Shown here one piece after another: positions 24,957-37,460 of a stretch of 64,000 nt of DNA (its first letter is position 1; each line of letters begins with the position of its first letter). The notes below the pieces were generated by a model. It searched no databases, was not told the origin of the DNA, and worked only from the letters and a program-made list of their open reading frames with translations. The position numbers were made by a program, and so were the translations under genes. Origin of the DNA: Thuidium tamariscinum (lineage: Eukaryota; Streptophyta; Bryopsida; Hypnales; Thuidiaceae); contig OX344749.2 of NCBI GenBank assembly GCA_947034885.2, forward strand, positions 24,381,501 to 24,445,500, given 5' to 3'.

Positions 24957-25200
24957 ACACCAGGGCTTTTTTTTTCATTTTCGGAGAATAGCCACTGTTA
25001 TAGGGATGCTCCAAATTGCAACATTCATCCATTTTTTGGATGTGGAATGTGGTTTTCATCGAAAAGTAGGCGAATTCATCTAGTATTTTTCTTTATTCCA
25101 AATTTGTCTGGAAATTTCATCCAAGTTTTTCAGAATTTTTTAGGGTGTTTTTTAGCCAGATTATTTTTTCTGGTGCAAACTAGCACCAAAAAGCCCAAAA
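24957..25200. mobile_element. CCAGGGCTTTTT MITE, copy 1, upstream of the ERF gene
   Basis: It starts with CACCAGGGCTTTTTTTTTCA and ends near CTAGCACCAAAAAGCCC. The interior is strongly similar to 25416-25672, sharing GGTGCTCCAAATTGCAACATTCATC-type sequence, ATTTCATCCAAGTTTTT and TTTTTTAGCCAG. It lies about 0.7 kb upstream of the ERF start codon. Confidence 0.6.
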
Positions 25201-25415
25201 AAAACCCTTGGACAACACTCCCCTTGAAATCACAAAGGCTTAAGAGCATCTGCAGTCCCTCCATTCTATGAGGCCCACATAGTGTTGGGTTTTTTTAATA
25301 AGTTAATCCAATGCAAAGCTTGTAATCCAATCAACAAGTAGACTTTCCTACACAATAAAAAAAATAACAAGATTTTACATTGTAGAAGGTTTTTCATGTA
25401 AACAAGGGAAGGTTG

Positions 25416-25672
25416 TAAGGCTTTTTTTTCATATTTGAAGAAGTGCCATAGTGACGAAATAAAATGTTATAGTGGTGCTCCAAATTGCAACATTCATCTA
25501 CTTATTAGATGTATAGTATGTTTTCATCCACAATCAAGAAATTTCATCTAATATTTTTTTAATTTCAAAGTTTTTTGGCAATTTCATCCAAGTTTTTGGG
25601 CATTTTTTGTAGTATTTTTTAGCCAGGTTATTTTTTCTAGTGCAATCTAGTACTAGAAAAAAGAAGCCCTGG
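25416..25672. mobile_element. CCAGGGCTTTTT MITE, copy 2, same orientation as copy 1
   Basis: It runs from AAGGCTTTTTTTTCATATTT to AAAAAAGAAGCCCTGG. Along its length it parallels copy 1 in the same orientation, so the two copies form a direct pair upstream of the ERF gene. A third, more diverged copy is at about 57366-57658. Confidence 0.6.
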
Positions 25673-26024
25673 AAGATTGCATTAATTGACACATATTTCA
25701 ATACAAGAAAAGGTATAATAGTAATGATTACTTTTATAGTTAGTCAACTTGTAGGCAATTCGCAAAATATGAAGGGCTTACGCGGTCTTGGTATACAAAA
25801 TATGAAAGGCCTTCCATGACCTTGGTATGCAACCATCCATGATTGGCAAAAATAAATTTGCAATTTGTGGAGTGAAAAATAAAAGGTTTAAAATTTTGGG
25901 GTTAATATATACATTCTTTCTATGAAAAAGAGACATTTTGACTTTTCATAAAAAGTTGTCTTTTTTATAGAAATTCCATTCAAAAATTCATAGGTCTAAA
26001 ATTTAGAGAAATTACAAATAAAGT

Positions 26025-26665
26025 TAGATTCCCTTGTGTACAACAACATGTCCAAATTTCACTTCATAATTTTAATTTATCAATTTATAAGAGCGATTTA
26101 TATGATGGCAAAGAACTTTTGTAAATTACTCTATACTAGTGGTACTTTTTTGAATTCATTCTTCAAGGCAAGTTGGTTACATGCATGAAAAAATTTAGAT
26201 CATTTGGAATTGCACAACATATAGGAAAAAACTAGTATGCAAAAAAAAGTAGAAAATGATTCAAAATACTAAATTGTTGAGAATTTAGTTGTAGAATTGA
26301 AAAACGCTAATTCCAATGATTGCAATGTTGTAGTAAACAATCTACACTATGTTTGTTTGTTTTCAGAAATATTGAAAATTAAATTAATTGAGAGCTTAAA
26401 ATTTTGTATTAGAATAAAAAATCTATAGCTATCTACAATCTAAAAGTCCTCATAACTATCATCTCATTTATCAAAATAGCCAATGATTCAAAGCTTTCCA
26501 TGTATATATAAATTTTGAAAACCTATTAAAAATTTTTTTAATGAAAAGTGATTTTTTTATATCTACCTAAACTACTAGAGTTGAAGGGAAAAAAACAAGA
26601 AACTTCTTAACCATCTAATCAAAAGTTATGAAAATTGTTGGGCCTTAAAGACATTCTTTATTTAC
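26025..26665 (-). mobile_element. MITE family II, truncated copy
   Basis: Family II landmarks appear in reverse orientation: TGGAATTGCACAACATATAGG, GATTCAAAATACTAAATTGT and AAAAGTTATGAAAATTGTTG. Neither end with CCCCTAAAG could be placed. A short forward fragment of the same family's left end lies at about 26828-26905 (CTATAGGACTAAGTTGTGTT). Confidence 0.55.
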
Positions 26666-27038
26666 AAATTATAGCATAAATACCTATAATATATGCATAT
26701 GTAACATGTGTATCATATGATCATAGAAGGGTTCTATAAAATCAACACCTATGACATAGATGTATAATCTTCTAGGTTCTTGTGCTTATGATCCTAGGCT
26801 CTTATAAAAGCAAATTTCCATTGCTAATCCCTATAGGACTAAGTTGTGTTTTTTTGGCAACGTAGCAATTTAGGGCAATTCATTATGACTAGAGTAACCA
26901 ACAATTATAAGTACCTTTAATAATTGTAAGATTCTATTTACACTTACTTAAGGCTTGTATTTTGGACATTTTCATACTAACAAACTAACATCACTTGCTA
27001 ACAATGAACAAACCAACAATTCTCCTTCAACATTCACG

Positions 27039-27290
27039 TTTTGGGTGATGAGCCCTAATTTTTTATGACGGATTTTAGGTGATGTCAATGTTGACAACCC
27101 CAAATTTTTATGTCAACAAAAATGTCCAGTGTAACATCAATGTTAACATAAAAACATTGAACTATCAACATTGATGTTACATTGGACACTTTTGTCGACA
27201 TAAATTTTTGGGGTTGTCAACATTGACATCACTTAAAATTTGTCATAAAAAATTAGGGCTTGTCGCCAAAATCACAAGTTTCTTATAGTG
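27039..27290. mobile_element. Foldback element with arms of about 108 nt, CACTA-like right end
   Basis: Arms 27039-27146 and 27164-27271 pair closely. Examples are GATGTCAATGTTGACAACCC against its complement and GTGTAACATCAATGTT against AACATTGATGTTACAT. The right end continues as ACTTTCTTATAGTG-type sequence, whose complement starts CACTATAAGAAACTTGTG, typical of CACTA termini. The matching left terminus is not preserved. Confidence 0.6.
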
Positions 27291-29555
27291 ATTGGAATCA
27301 ATCTATCCTAGGGATTGACTTGTGGTGATTGTTTGAGAATTTTTGGGATTTTATTTGCTATTTTTCTTCAATTTCCATATTTTATGGGAGTGGATTATCA
27401 AGTATTACTCTAATTATTTTTTCAATTTTTTCTTAATTATTTTTTTGATGTGCTTGTCAAATCAACCATTTATTTTTTCATTTTTTCACTACCTTTTTTG
27501 TATTTCCTATTCAATTTCTCCAAAAGCTATTTGAATAGCTATAGTAGGAATTTTCTTTGCCAACCATATGAATTGCTTCTGGGAGCACTTTGTGATATAT
27601 AACAAGTAGAATAATAAATAAAGCTCCTTGTAATACATAATAAGTAGAATTTTATTTAGGATCCTTCTTTTTGTGTTGTAGAAAATTCACAATAGCCTCA
27701 ATGAGGTAAGCATGTTAGAAGAAGCCTTAGTAATTCCCTTGGACAAATATAAGATTCTTCAACAAAATACAATGAAGGATTATTTGAAAACCACTCATCT
27801 CTTTTGACATGCAATTCTTGAACAAGTTTGGGCAATAAGAATTCCCTTATATGATTCCACAATTTGCAAGTGCTAGACACTTGTTTTCATAGTATCATCT
27901 TGGCTTCAATGAATGGTGAAATTCTTTTTATATGCTACAAAAGAATTTTCATGACTTTGTCAACTAGATAAAAAGTTTTTTCAACCAATCCTAAAATCTT
28001 ATTGTAAAGGCCTAATTGAAAGAGATGTTCTCAATGCTTTCTTGCGTCTTTGATCTAAACATGTGTATATGTGCACAAAGATTTTTTTAAATGGGATACT
28101 TGGAAAATCTAATCCTTTCTTCTGGTGTTAATGTGCAAAATGAAGAAATCCTTCTATTAGTATTATTTTGACTATAAATATTCATTTGGATTATATAGTT
28201 TTCTATATTGAAAAAGATTTGGTAGGTCATCTTCCTTGGCTTAGATGGAATCAATTAAATCTTTTTTCAATCAAATTAAAAACTCCTATGACATCATCTC
28301 TTACTTCTTAATTGGTTGGTCTTTTGCAATGTAATTATTGACAATGACATGTATACTTGATATAGCAAATTCTAATAAATCTAAAATACTTGAGTGCATC
28401 CATAATTGCCAGTTATGGCAAGTAACAATAGTTTAAATAAAATATACTTTATTTGATTTTATTAGCAAGTGAAAGAGGATTCCATGTGACTTTAGTATAC
28501 AATATTTGTACAGCTTATGCATAGTATTGAAGCTTCAAAGTGATACCTTTAGGTGTACCAAAAATTGAACCAAGGCTCTTCCATGCCTCTTATAATGATT
28601 GTTTACATCTTATATAATCAAAATTTAATCTCAATGTAGCTTTTAGATCTAAATATAGAAGTTGTTCACTTTTAGCAAAGATGATTATGAATGCATGTGA
28701 AATCATAGTATATTACAATGTATCATTCAACATTGTAACCAATAGAGTTGTCTGAAGTAGTACTTAGCCTACAAGATTTTAAGAGGAGAAGCAAAATTTG
28801 ATTTATTTTCAAAAAAAGTGTTTCTAACTTAGAGATAAATATAAAAGCATATTCCCTACTTTGTCAAAGATTAGTTTTGTTTATTGTAAACTCCCCTAAC
28901 TAATTTAGGTCTCTATTGCCATCATCTATTATATAGGAAATTTTCTTGCAATTTTCACATGATAAAAAATTTAGTGCAAAAGTCTAAATTTTTTTACCTC
29001 AAGTGCTATTTTTAGGATGTATGGATACAAAAACATGACTTTAATATACAATATTCAATGAGTATTATCAAAACTATCACAAATTGGGCTATAGGTAATT
29101 CAAAGGCTCAATAATTAATAGTGACTACAAGCGAGCAAAGAAGTGTGTAGAAAAGGAAAAATCAATACAATCAATTTTGTAATTTTGACAAACATGAGGC
29201 TATAGAAGAATCAAATTTGAAGGTAGAGTACTTGGAACAATTCATAGGTAGCCTTGAAAATGAGTGGTCACATTTACAAACTTCGCCTTCCAAAATGTTA
29301 GAAATAAATAAAATGGACCTTCAATTGTATTAATAAAATTCAAAAAAATATGCAAGCTTGTAAACCAAAAAGCAACATATAGGTTGTAAGAGACTTACAT
29401 CTTCATGTTATGTGAGCTTTCAAGCCTTTGTACTCAACTATGATAGCACAAATGTAATCAAAAGTCACCATATCTCACTCACTGCCAATTTCTCATATGT
29501 ACTTATACTATATGGGGGCTTACTTTAGGGTGCAATTTAATATACAACACAAATT
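27291..29555. other. AT-rich intergenic DNA, nothing recognised
   Basis: No paired repeat ends, RNA genes or credible open frames were seen. Confidence 0.4.
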
Positions 29556-29559
29556 AGGC

Positions 29560-30260
29560 GGGTGATTGCAAGAAACACTTGTCCTATTTTTTGTCCCCTT
29601 GGCCTTGGACAAGTGTTTTTTTATTCATAAATTTTGCGTTGTTTGTCTACTTCATGCAAAACTTGAAATGAAAGTACACATAAAAGTTCTAGATATAATT
29701 TAATTCTTTGAAATTAAATTTTTTTTTACTATTTTTAAACACCCTTTGATTGGATGTCTACCTTAGCCATTTTAGGGGGGGGGGGGTGTTTAGTCCTATT
29801 TTTGAACCAAAAATAAAAATTTAAAGCTCAATATTGTCATGCAAGTAAATTTACTAAAGCTACACAAGACCATGAAAAAAAATTCTAAAAATAGTAATTG
29901 TTGTCCAACTTCCACATGTACTCAAAGTGGACTACCTTTGTGCACATGTATAGAACACAATTCATTTTTTTCAAAGATGAAAATGGTTGAAGAAAAGCAT
30001 CTTAAGGTTAGAAAAAATATAATATAATATTTTATTTTTTTGAATTCTTTTACTATTTAAAAAAAATCAAACATCAAAGTGCCTATTTTCATTGTATTTT
30101 CCCATTGTACTATTTTGAATTTTAAGAGACACAATATTCTCATTGCTCTTCAAATTATACATGTTTTATTTTATTTAAAAATTATTATTACAAAAGTCAC
30201 AAGACTCATTGAAATAGGCCATTTTGAGCCAAAAACGGTAAGTGTTTCTTACAACAACTG
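29560..30260 (-). mobile_element. MITE family I, copy 3 (701 bp, 4-bp TSD AGGC)
   Basis: The left end is GGGTGATTGCAAGAAACACT and the right end, reverse complemented, is CAGTTGTTGTAAGAAACACT. AGGC flanks both sides (29556-29559 and 30261-30264). The interior is an inverted counterpart of 1203-1930. It includes a run of 12 G at about 29775-29786. Confidence 0.75.
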
Positions 30261-30264
30261 AGGC

Positions 30265-31265
30265 CAACTTGCCCAATGACTAGGTAACCTTGTATGTCAA
30301 TGAGGTAAGATCCTTAAGCATTTATAATGAGCATGTATTTTTTTTTCATTTCATATGTACTTCCCTCATACAGATTCATTGATTATGTGTTGTGCAAATA
30401 TGCAAGTCACAAGCTTTACATTTTTTTTACACCAAGATGTTGCAGGCCTTAATTTGGAGTTGTTGACAGTCCAAGATCCATGTATCTTGTTGGAGATTTA
30501 CTTTGCCATTGCATTTGGAAATTGAACCTTGGACACAATATAGTGCAGTCTTCATTTTTTGAAACTTATTGTTAATGGTGTAAATTATGTGTTTGTTAAC
30601 ACATACACCACAGTTTTGTACAATGTCTTAAGCCTTCAAGATCTAAACTTTTATGATAATGTGTGCATTATTTTGTTCATGGTACTATTTTTTGCTTCAA
30701 AGTTGTAATTGTTTCATTGCAATTGGTGTGATTATGTGTTGTTACCATCCCTCCTAATCCTTTCAATTGTTTGTATGACATATTCTACTATGTTGTGTTT
30801 ATAATGAATATAGGGTATAAACAATTGGTACCCAGAAAAAATTCAACTAAGAGATAGGCTACATAGAACAGTAAGTGAACTTAAAAAATTTAGGTTAAGT
30901 AAGCCCCTCATAAATTCATAAAAATCACCTATATACCCCCCAAATAATAGGGTCTTGTTTGCATGTGATCAATGAACTTCTTGTATAGTGCACCCCCTGG
31001 GTTCAAATGCCTTAATTATTAGACCAACAGGTGCATTCTTTGTTTCTACAATGAACAATGAAGTCATGCATTGGATAATTTAGGTTCACAACGTCCTTGA
31101 AGAGTTAATATATATACTCATGATAATAATGTTGTTTTTAGAAAAAATAGTGTAAACTAAAGGCCAAAGGCAAAAAAATTCAATGAACTCAACTTGCTTA
31201 TGATGTTTTCAACGTTATATTTTCCATATATTACTTTTGTCTTTTACACTATCTTCAAATCAAAA
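30265..31265. other. AT-rich intergenic DNA, nothing recognised
   Basis: No gene or paired repeat end was seen. A GGGTTCAAATGCC near 31002 resembles a tRNA B box but has no surrounding cloverleaf. Confidence 0.4.
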
Positions 31266-31269
31266 TTAA

Positions 31270-32196
31270 CCCCTAAATGTCCTAACTACATTTTTGGCAA
31301 TATAATGATTTTGGGTAGCTTACTACAAACAAAGTTTTTATTCTTATTTTGATAAATTTTCATAGGACATTTTCCTAAGGAATAATTTTAAAGTCCAACA
31401 ATTTTCATAGTTTTTGACTACATAGTTAAAAAGTTATTGCAAGATATGTGTCTTTCATTGATTGACGTGTAGTATGGGCAACAAAACAAAACAATTTAAA
31501 ATTTATTTTTAAGAAAAACAAAAACTTGAAATTGGTTTTCTAAATTTATATGTAAGTAGAAAGATTTTAGTTATTCTATTTTGTTAATGGGTCAAAAGCT
31601 ATGAGGAATTTAGTTTGTATATAGTTATAGAATTTCTATACTACAAAAAGTTTGAAATCCTTTATTTAATTCAATTTTCAATATTCTGAAAAAAATTCTG
31701 AAAAAAAATAGGTATAGATTGTTATTACAACATTTTTATCATTGGGATTGGCATTTTTCAATTCTACAAATAAATTGTTTATAATTTAGTATTTAAAATC
31801 ATTTTCTACTTCTTTCTACATATTATTTTTTCCTATATGTTGTACAATTCCAAATTACTTGAAAATTTCAAGTACTAAGCCAACTTGCTTTGAAGCATAA
31901 ATCTAAAGAGTAACCACCAATTTTAATTTTTTTTCCATACAAATGTGACTTTGTGAAGTACAGCTGCCGAATTTTTTGCAATGCCAAAAAAATGGCTTTT
32001 GTCAATTCAAACACTAATGTCTTGCAATCTACATGGTGGAAAATTTTGAAATTTTTTCTATATATTTTCAAGCCAAAATACTATAATATCCCATGGTTGC
32101 ATGTGTCAAAAACAGATTCTAAGCTTTGATGCTTGTATTAGAAATGGCAATTTTGAAGCACTTTTGGTGAGAACATAGTCAAAACAATTTGAAGGG
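31270..32196 (+). mobile_element. MITE family II copy (927 bp, right end decayed)
   Basis: The left end is TTAA/CCCCTAAATGTCC and the right end is TTTGAAGGG followed by TAAC. The family II landmarks appear in forward order. The length is within 10 bp of the copy at 10489-11422. Confidence 0.7.
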
Positions 32197-32527
32197 TAAC
32201 CTAGATAAATAACGTGGTATTTCAAAAAAAATTGAGTAGAAAATAATAAATTACTTATAAATCCTTTAATTTAACCATTGTCTTTGCAAGGATAAAATGG
32301 ATTTAGGACAAGCTCCTACAATCTTAATTTTTGTTATGATTTCTTGAAACTTTTTTGGAAGATAGGAAAATACGACAACTTTTCATGAATATAAATTTTA
32401 TTTGAATTAGTGCCTAAGAACAAAAGTTATATGACCATAATTCCAAAACGGTGTCCATTACACAATTCAAACAAATTGCAAAAACTCCAAATTTTTCTTG
32501 AAATCTTGTTTTTCATAAACTTGTTTT

Positions 32528-32665
32528 TGTCTACATACGCATTTAAGAGAAGGGGGTGTTTTAAGTGAATTTTGAGTATAGTCTTAGGCATCAATTTATA
32601 AGTAATGACCTTTGAGGCAATTTTCATCAAAAATTTACTAGAAATACATGTATTTAATTCACAAA
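32528..32665 (+). repeat. Dispersed repeat, related to flanks of the family II copy at 33660
   Basis: The block with GGGGTGTTTTAAGTGA, GTATAGTCT and AATGACCTTTGAGG matches 33595-33655 in direct orientation and about 34600-34745 in inverted orientation. The owner element is not identified. Confidence 0.45.
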
Positions 32666-33594
32666 TAATTAAATTTTTTGCAATGTTCATAAAAAAAGAA
32701 ATTAAAAAATGTCTTACAAGCTATGGAAGAAGTGAGTAAATTATTTTTTCTTTGTTTTAAAGACAAAATATTAGCAATATATTACTTAATTGTACTACAC
32801 ATCACAATTATCCAAACTCTTATAGTCAAATCATATGTGGTTGCAAAAGAAGTGTTATATTGGCAAGCCCCCCTCATATTCTTTATTTTTCTATTAATAA
32901 TATTGACACTTCTATCAAAGTCAAATTATGAAAATTATTGCCTTCTTGTCTTTTCCTTTTATTTCATAATAATGTTTGGCCTTACCTCATAAACATTTCA
33001 ATATCTCTTTGACATCACTCAATAACTAAAATGTCTATGAATTATGATTTGTAATCAAGGACTAAAACATTAAAAAAAAAAAAAAATTCATGTCCAATTT
33101 GCATTGCCTTTTTAGTGATATGATTTCATGTCCAAATGAGCAATCATATCTTTTATTTAGTTGGTATAATTAAAAAAATTACTATTGAAAACAAATTGAA
33201 TTTCACAATACAATATTTAATCTTAATTTTATTTATATATACATAAAAATATAATATGCAAATCTAAATCATTGACTTTGATTTAAAATTATGACATTAT
33301 AACATGAATAATTAATTGTAGCATCATAAAAGCAATCAAATATAAATATTAAATAAGTTTTACAATAAAAATTTAAATATTATCAACAAAAAGCACCAAC
33401 TCTAGGATGTCTTAAAATTTTCATAATAGGAAATTATTTTGACATTATTATTTTTGAAATTCCAAAGAATATGTAATGGAGAATACAACAAAGAGATTTC
33501 TAATAGCTTCTTTATCCAAGGCAAGCTTGATTTATGTATATTTATATTATTCTTATTATTTTGAAAGTAGTGTATACCATTGATAGTCTACATG

Positions 33595-34745
33595 TTCTAC
33601 AAGAAGAAGGGGTGTTTTAAATGAGTCTTTAAGTATAGTCTCAAACATGAGATTATTAACCCCTAAAGGTCAGAGACTATGTCTTCACCAAAAACACACC
33701 AAAATTGCCATTTCTACTTCAAGCACCAAATTTTTGAAAAGAAATATTTTTAGACACATGTAATTTTAAGATCTTATAGTACACTTTTGTGAAAAGATGT
33801 GGAAAAATTTCAGAACTTCTCACCGTATAGTTTGCAAGATATTAGCATTTGAATTGACAAAAACCCTTTTATTGTCCCTACAAAAAAAGCGGGCAGCTGC
33901 ACTTTACAAGGTCACATTTCTATGAAAAAATGTCCAAAATGGTGGCGCTTCTTTGGATTCATCCTTCACAGCAAGTTGGCTATATGCTCAAAAAAATTCG
34001 CATCATTTGGAATTGTACAACATATAGGAAAAAATTAATAATTAGAAAGAAGTAGAGAGTGATTCAAAATACTAAATTGTTAAAATTTTATTCATAGAAT
34101 AAAAAAATGTCAATCCCAATGGTTGTAATATTGTGACAAACAATCAACATCCAAAGTTTTAATTTTTTTTCAAAAATATTTAAAATTGAGGAAAATAAAG
34201 GCTTTCAAGGTTTATTTTAGAGTAGAGAATTCATAACTGCCCGCAAACTAAATCTCTTTATAACTTTCATTTCATAAATCAAAATGGAGTGATTTAGAGC
34301 TTTTTGCATATATGTACATCTAGAAAACCAATTTCAAATTTTTAATTTTGAAAAAAGGTTTTTATAAGAAATTTTTGGGCTGCCCGCTGACCAATGAAAA
34401 CTACATACCATGCAATAACTTTTTGACCATGTACTCAAAAGTTATGAAAATTGTTAGGCCTTAAAGCTACTCCTTAGGCACATGTTGTGTGAAAATTTCA
34501 ATGAAAGAAAAAAAAACTCCATCTGTAGTGAGCTACCCAAAATCGCTATGTTGCCAAAAAATGCAGTTTGATCCTTTAGGAGTTAATAGTAATCTTAAAG
34601 AATGCTTTTAGTAAAATTTTACTTGAAACATATGTATTTCTAATAAGTTTTGACTAAAAATATCCTTAAAGGTCATTGTTTGTAATCTTGTGTTTAGAAC
34701 TAACTTAAAGACTCACTTGAAACATCCATCTTTCTTGTAGAGATC
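33595..34745. mobile_element. Inverted-repeat element carrying a family II MITE inside
   Basis: Sequence at 33595-33655 (CTACAAGAAGAAGGGGTGTT) is repeated in inverted orientation at the right side (complement of CTACAAGAAAGATGGATGTT near 34742). A third copy lies at 32528-32665. The family II copy at 33660-34582 lies between these arms, so it inserted into an older foldback or MITE. The exact ends of the older unit are uncertain. Confidence 0.45.
33660..34582 (-). mobile_element. MITE family II, complete copy (923 bp, TTAA TSD)
   Basis: The ends are CCCCTAAAGGTCAG and GATCCTTTAGGAG, flanked by TTAA at 33656-33659 and 34583-34586. It is in reverse orientation relative to 10489-11422, with the same ordered landmarks. 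Confidence 0.8.
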
Positions 34746-34770
34746 ATGTAATCTTTTCATGCTACATTAA

Positions 34771-36630
34771 CCCCTAAAGGACTAATGTGTCTTTTTTGGC
34801 AACATAGCAATTTTGGGCAGGTACATGTGGCTAGAGATTTCTATATTTTAGAACCAAACTTTAACCCCTAAAGGACTGAGGCATTTTCTAGCTTGAAAAC
34901 CACTCAAAACTGCCATGTTTGCTACTTCTTCCCCCAAAAACAAAAAAAACAATTTTATTAGAATCTAACCATAGGATCTTGTAAATTACTTGTCTGAGAT
35001 CATATTGTAAAAATTTCATGAAGTTTGACCGTACCGATTGGAAGATATTAGCATTCAAAGTTGGAAAAAAAAGTTTTTTTGAACTCTGACTTGCAATTTC
35101 AGATGACTTTGATTGCCATTTGTTGAATTTTTTTGCACTATGGACCATGAAGTTAAAATTTATTAAGTTGAACATTTGAGTTGGTAATTAGGGAAAAAAA
35201 ATTCAAAAAACTACTACTTGATTTTCATTCATTAAAAAATTGTTAAGTAGAAGTAGGTCCAAGATTGAACAAAATACTAAGTTGTTAATAACTTTAAGAT
35301 GGAATTGAAAAACCATGATCCCAACGGTGAGTTTGTTCTTGCAAACATCCTAAACCCTATCAAAAAAGAAAATTTGAAAAATTTGAAAAATTGCATTCAA
35401 AAATGAATTCTGTAAGTTATTTTTTGAAGAAGGTGTTTAGATTGCCCGAAATTCAAGATTGTCCGTAACTTTCTCATTATTAGTCCAAATAAAATGAAAC
35501 AAAGCTTCAGATGTAGAACAAAACAAAATCTTCAAGAATAAAAATAAAAATAAAAAAATAATTTTTTTTGTGGTTTTCTTTTTTGCCCGCCGAACTGCTT
35601 TTTGGGCATAGAATGGCATAACTTTTCCTTCCAAGCACCAATTGAAATAAAAATTATATTTTTGGAAAGCTAATCTGATTTCCTATCTTCAAAAAATAAT
35701 TCAAAAAATAATATAAAAAATTCAAGTCACACAAGCCTGCCCGAAATTCCAAGTGTCCCCCGAGGGGACTTCAGTCCTTTAGGGGTTAATAGAAGGTGAA
35801 GACAAGGAGTATCTTCAAAGCCCAACAATTTTCGTGACTTTTGACTACATGGTTGAAAAGTTATCGCATAAAATGTTGTTTGTTTCTCAACTCGGGCAGT
35901 TCGGGCAGTTCGGGCAGATCAGAAAAAATCACTTTTCTTGGAAATAAAAATTTGAAATTGGTTTTATAGATTTATATATACATGGAAAGCTTTGAATCAT
36001 TCCATTTGGATTAATGAGTCAAAAGTTATGAAGAATTTTAGTTTGCAGGTAGTTATGGATTATCCTCTCTAAAATAAACTTTGAAGTCCTTTATTTTACT
36101 CAATATTCAATATTTTTGAAAAAAATTTAAAACATTGGGTGTAGGTTGTTTATTACAACATTTGAACCATTGGAATTGGCATTTTTCAATTCAATAAATA
36201 AATTGTTACCATTTTTGTATTTTGAATCATTCTCTACTTCTTTCTACTTACTATTTTTTTTGTACATGTCGTACAATTCCAAATGATATGAAAATTTTCA
36301 AGCATGTAGCCAACTTGAATTAGAGAATGAATTCAAAGAGTTGCAACCATTTTGTACATTTTTTAATACAAATGTGGCCTTCTGAAGTGTAGCTTCTCGG
36401 ATTTTTGCAGTGGAAAAAAAATGACTTTTGTAACTTCAAACACTAATATCTTGCAATCTACATAGTGAAAATTTCTGAAATTTTTTCTACATCTTTCCAA
36501 AATAGTGAACAAAAAGATTCTACGGTTACATATGTCAAAAAATGTTTTTTAATCCGAAATTTGGTAGTTGTCCTAAAAATGACAGTTTTGGAGCAGTTTG
36601 GGTGGAAACATAGTTGTGGTCCGTTAGGGG
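34771..36630 (+). mobile_element. MITE family II copy split by a nested relative (TTAA TSD)
   Basis: The left part is 34771-34860 and the right part 35790-36630. The outer ends are CCCCTAAAGGACTA and CCGTTAGGGG, with TTAA at 34767-34770 and 36631-36634. Removing the inserted 921 bp plus one TTAA leaves 935 bp, matching the 934 bp of the uninterrupted copy at 10489-11422. The family landmarks also resume at the correct place (CCCAACAATTTTCGTGACTT). Confidence 0.85.
34865..35785 (-). mobile_element. Nested family II-related MITE (921 bp, TTAA TSD)
   Basis: The ends are CCCCTAAAGGACTGAGG and CTTCAGTCCTTTAGGGG. TTAA is duplicated at 34861-34864 and 35786-35789. The layout is similar to reversed family II (an ATAGGATCTTGTA block, then GAAGATATTAGCATTCAAA), but the sequence is more diverged, so I call it a subfamily. 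Its long uninterrupted ends and clean duplication indicate insertion after the host copy. Confidence 0.8.
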
Positions 36631-36634
36631 TTAA

Positions 36635-37460
36635 AATTCTTTGTTAATCCTTTACAGAGATACAATAAGGTATAGGACCTCTATGTGATGAATGCACCAT
36701 TTGTGCAAGATAGGAGGACCTATTTTCATAGATGAGGGAAATATAATATGGACTAATAATACATTGACACCTAATGAAGTTGCTGAGACTAGTTTTAATT
36801 TTATGTTTATTAAAAATAGATTCACCTATTAATCAAGACTAGGTTTGATTTTTATCTACACTTTTTTATTTTTTTCTAATTTAAAATGATGAAAAATTAG
36901 CAAAAAAGAGTGCAATGTTAATTATTTCTATTTTTTGACTAGAAAAAATTATCCCCCCTACCATTGCTCAATCAAATATATGTTCAAGGACAAAATATTA
37001 TTGAAAATAGGTCATATACTTTATTCATTTCAATCAAAATAAGTTCTTCATCAAACATGGCTAATAAAATATCATCCTAAATCAATAAAGTCAATAGTCC
37101 TCCTTAATTAAATAGGCAAATTATTTTGTAAGAAATTGCTAGATACTCAAAAAATCAACAAGCATACACATTTATAAAATTAATATCATATAATCAAGGT
37201 ATTTGTCAATCAACTATCAATAAATAGAAACATCTAATATCACTTGGACAGAACCTTCTTTAATATATTTTATCTAAATGTTGATGAATAAATTATCTTT
37301 TTGTGAGATCTTAAAATGCAAACTATTGATTAGTAACCTTGTAGACTTCATTAAGATCCCCATTCAATGCAAAATAAAAGTACCATAACTTCTAAACAAG
37401 TACAATTCTATAAGTAATCATGAATTGACTCATACCAAGGTATTAAAAAATATTTATAAG
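36635..37460. other. AT-rich intergenic DNA, nothing recognised
   Basis: No gene or repeat end was identified between the family II copy and the hAT element. Confidence 0.4.

Noticed and set aside
24360-25271. Open frames of 68-122 codons upstream of the ERF gene
   Set aside because: They overlap on both strands, have low-complexity composition and run into MITE sequence. No domain is visible.
31000-31016. B-box-like GGGTTCAAATGCC
   Set aside because: It has no pairing arms around it.
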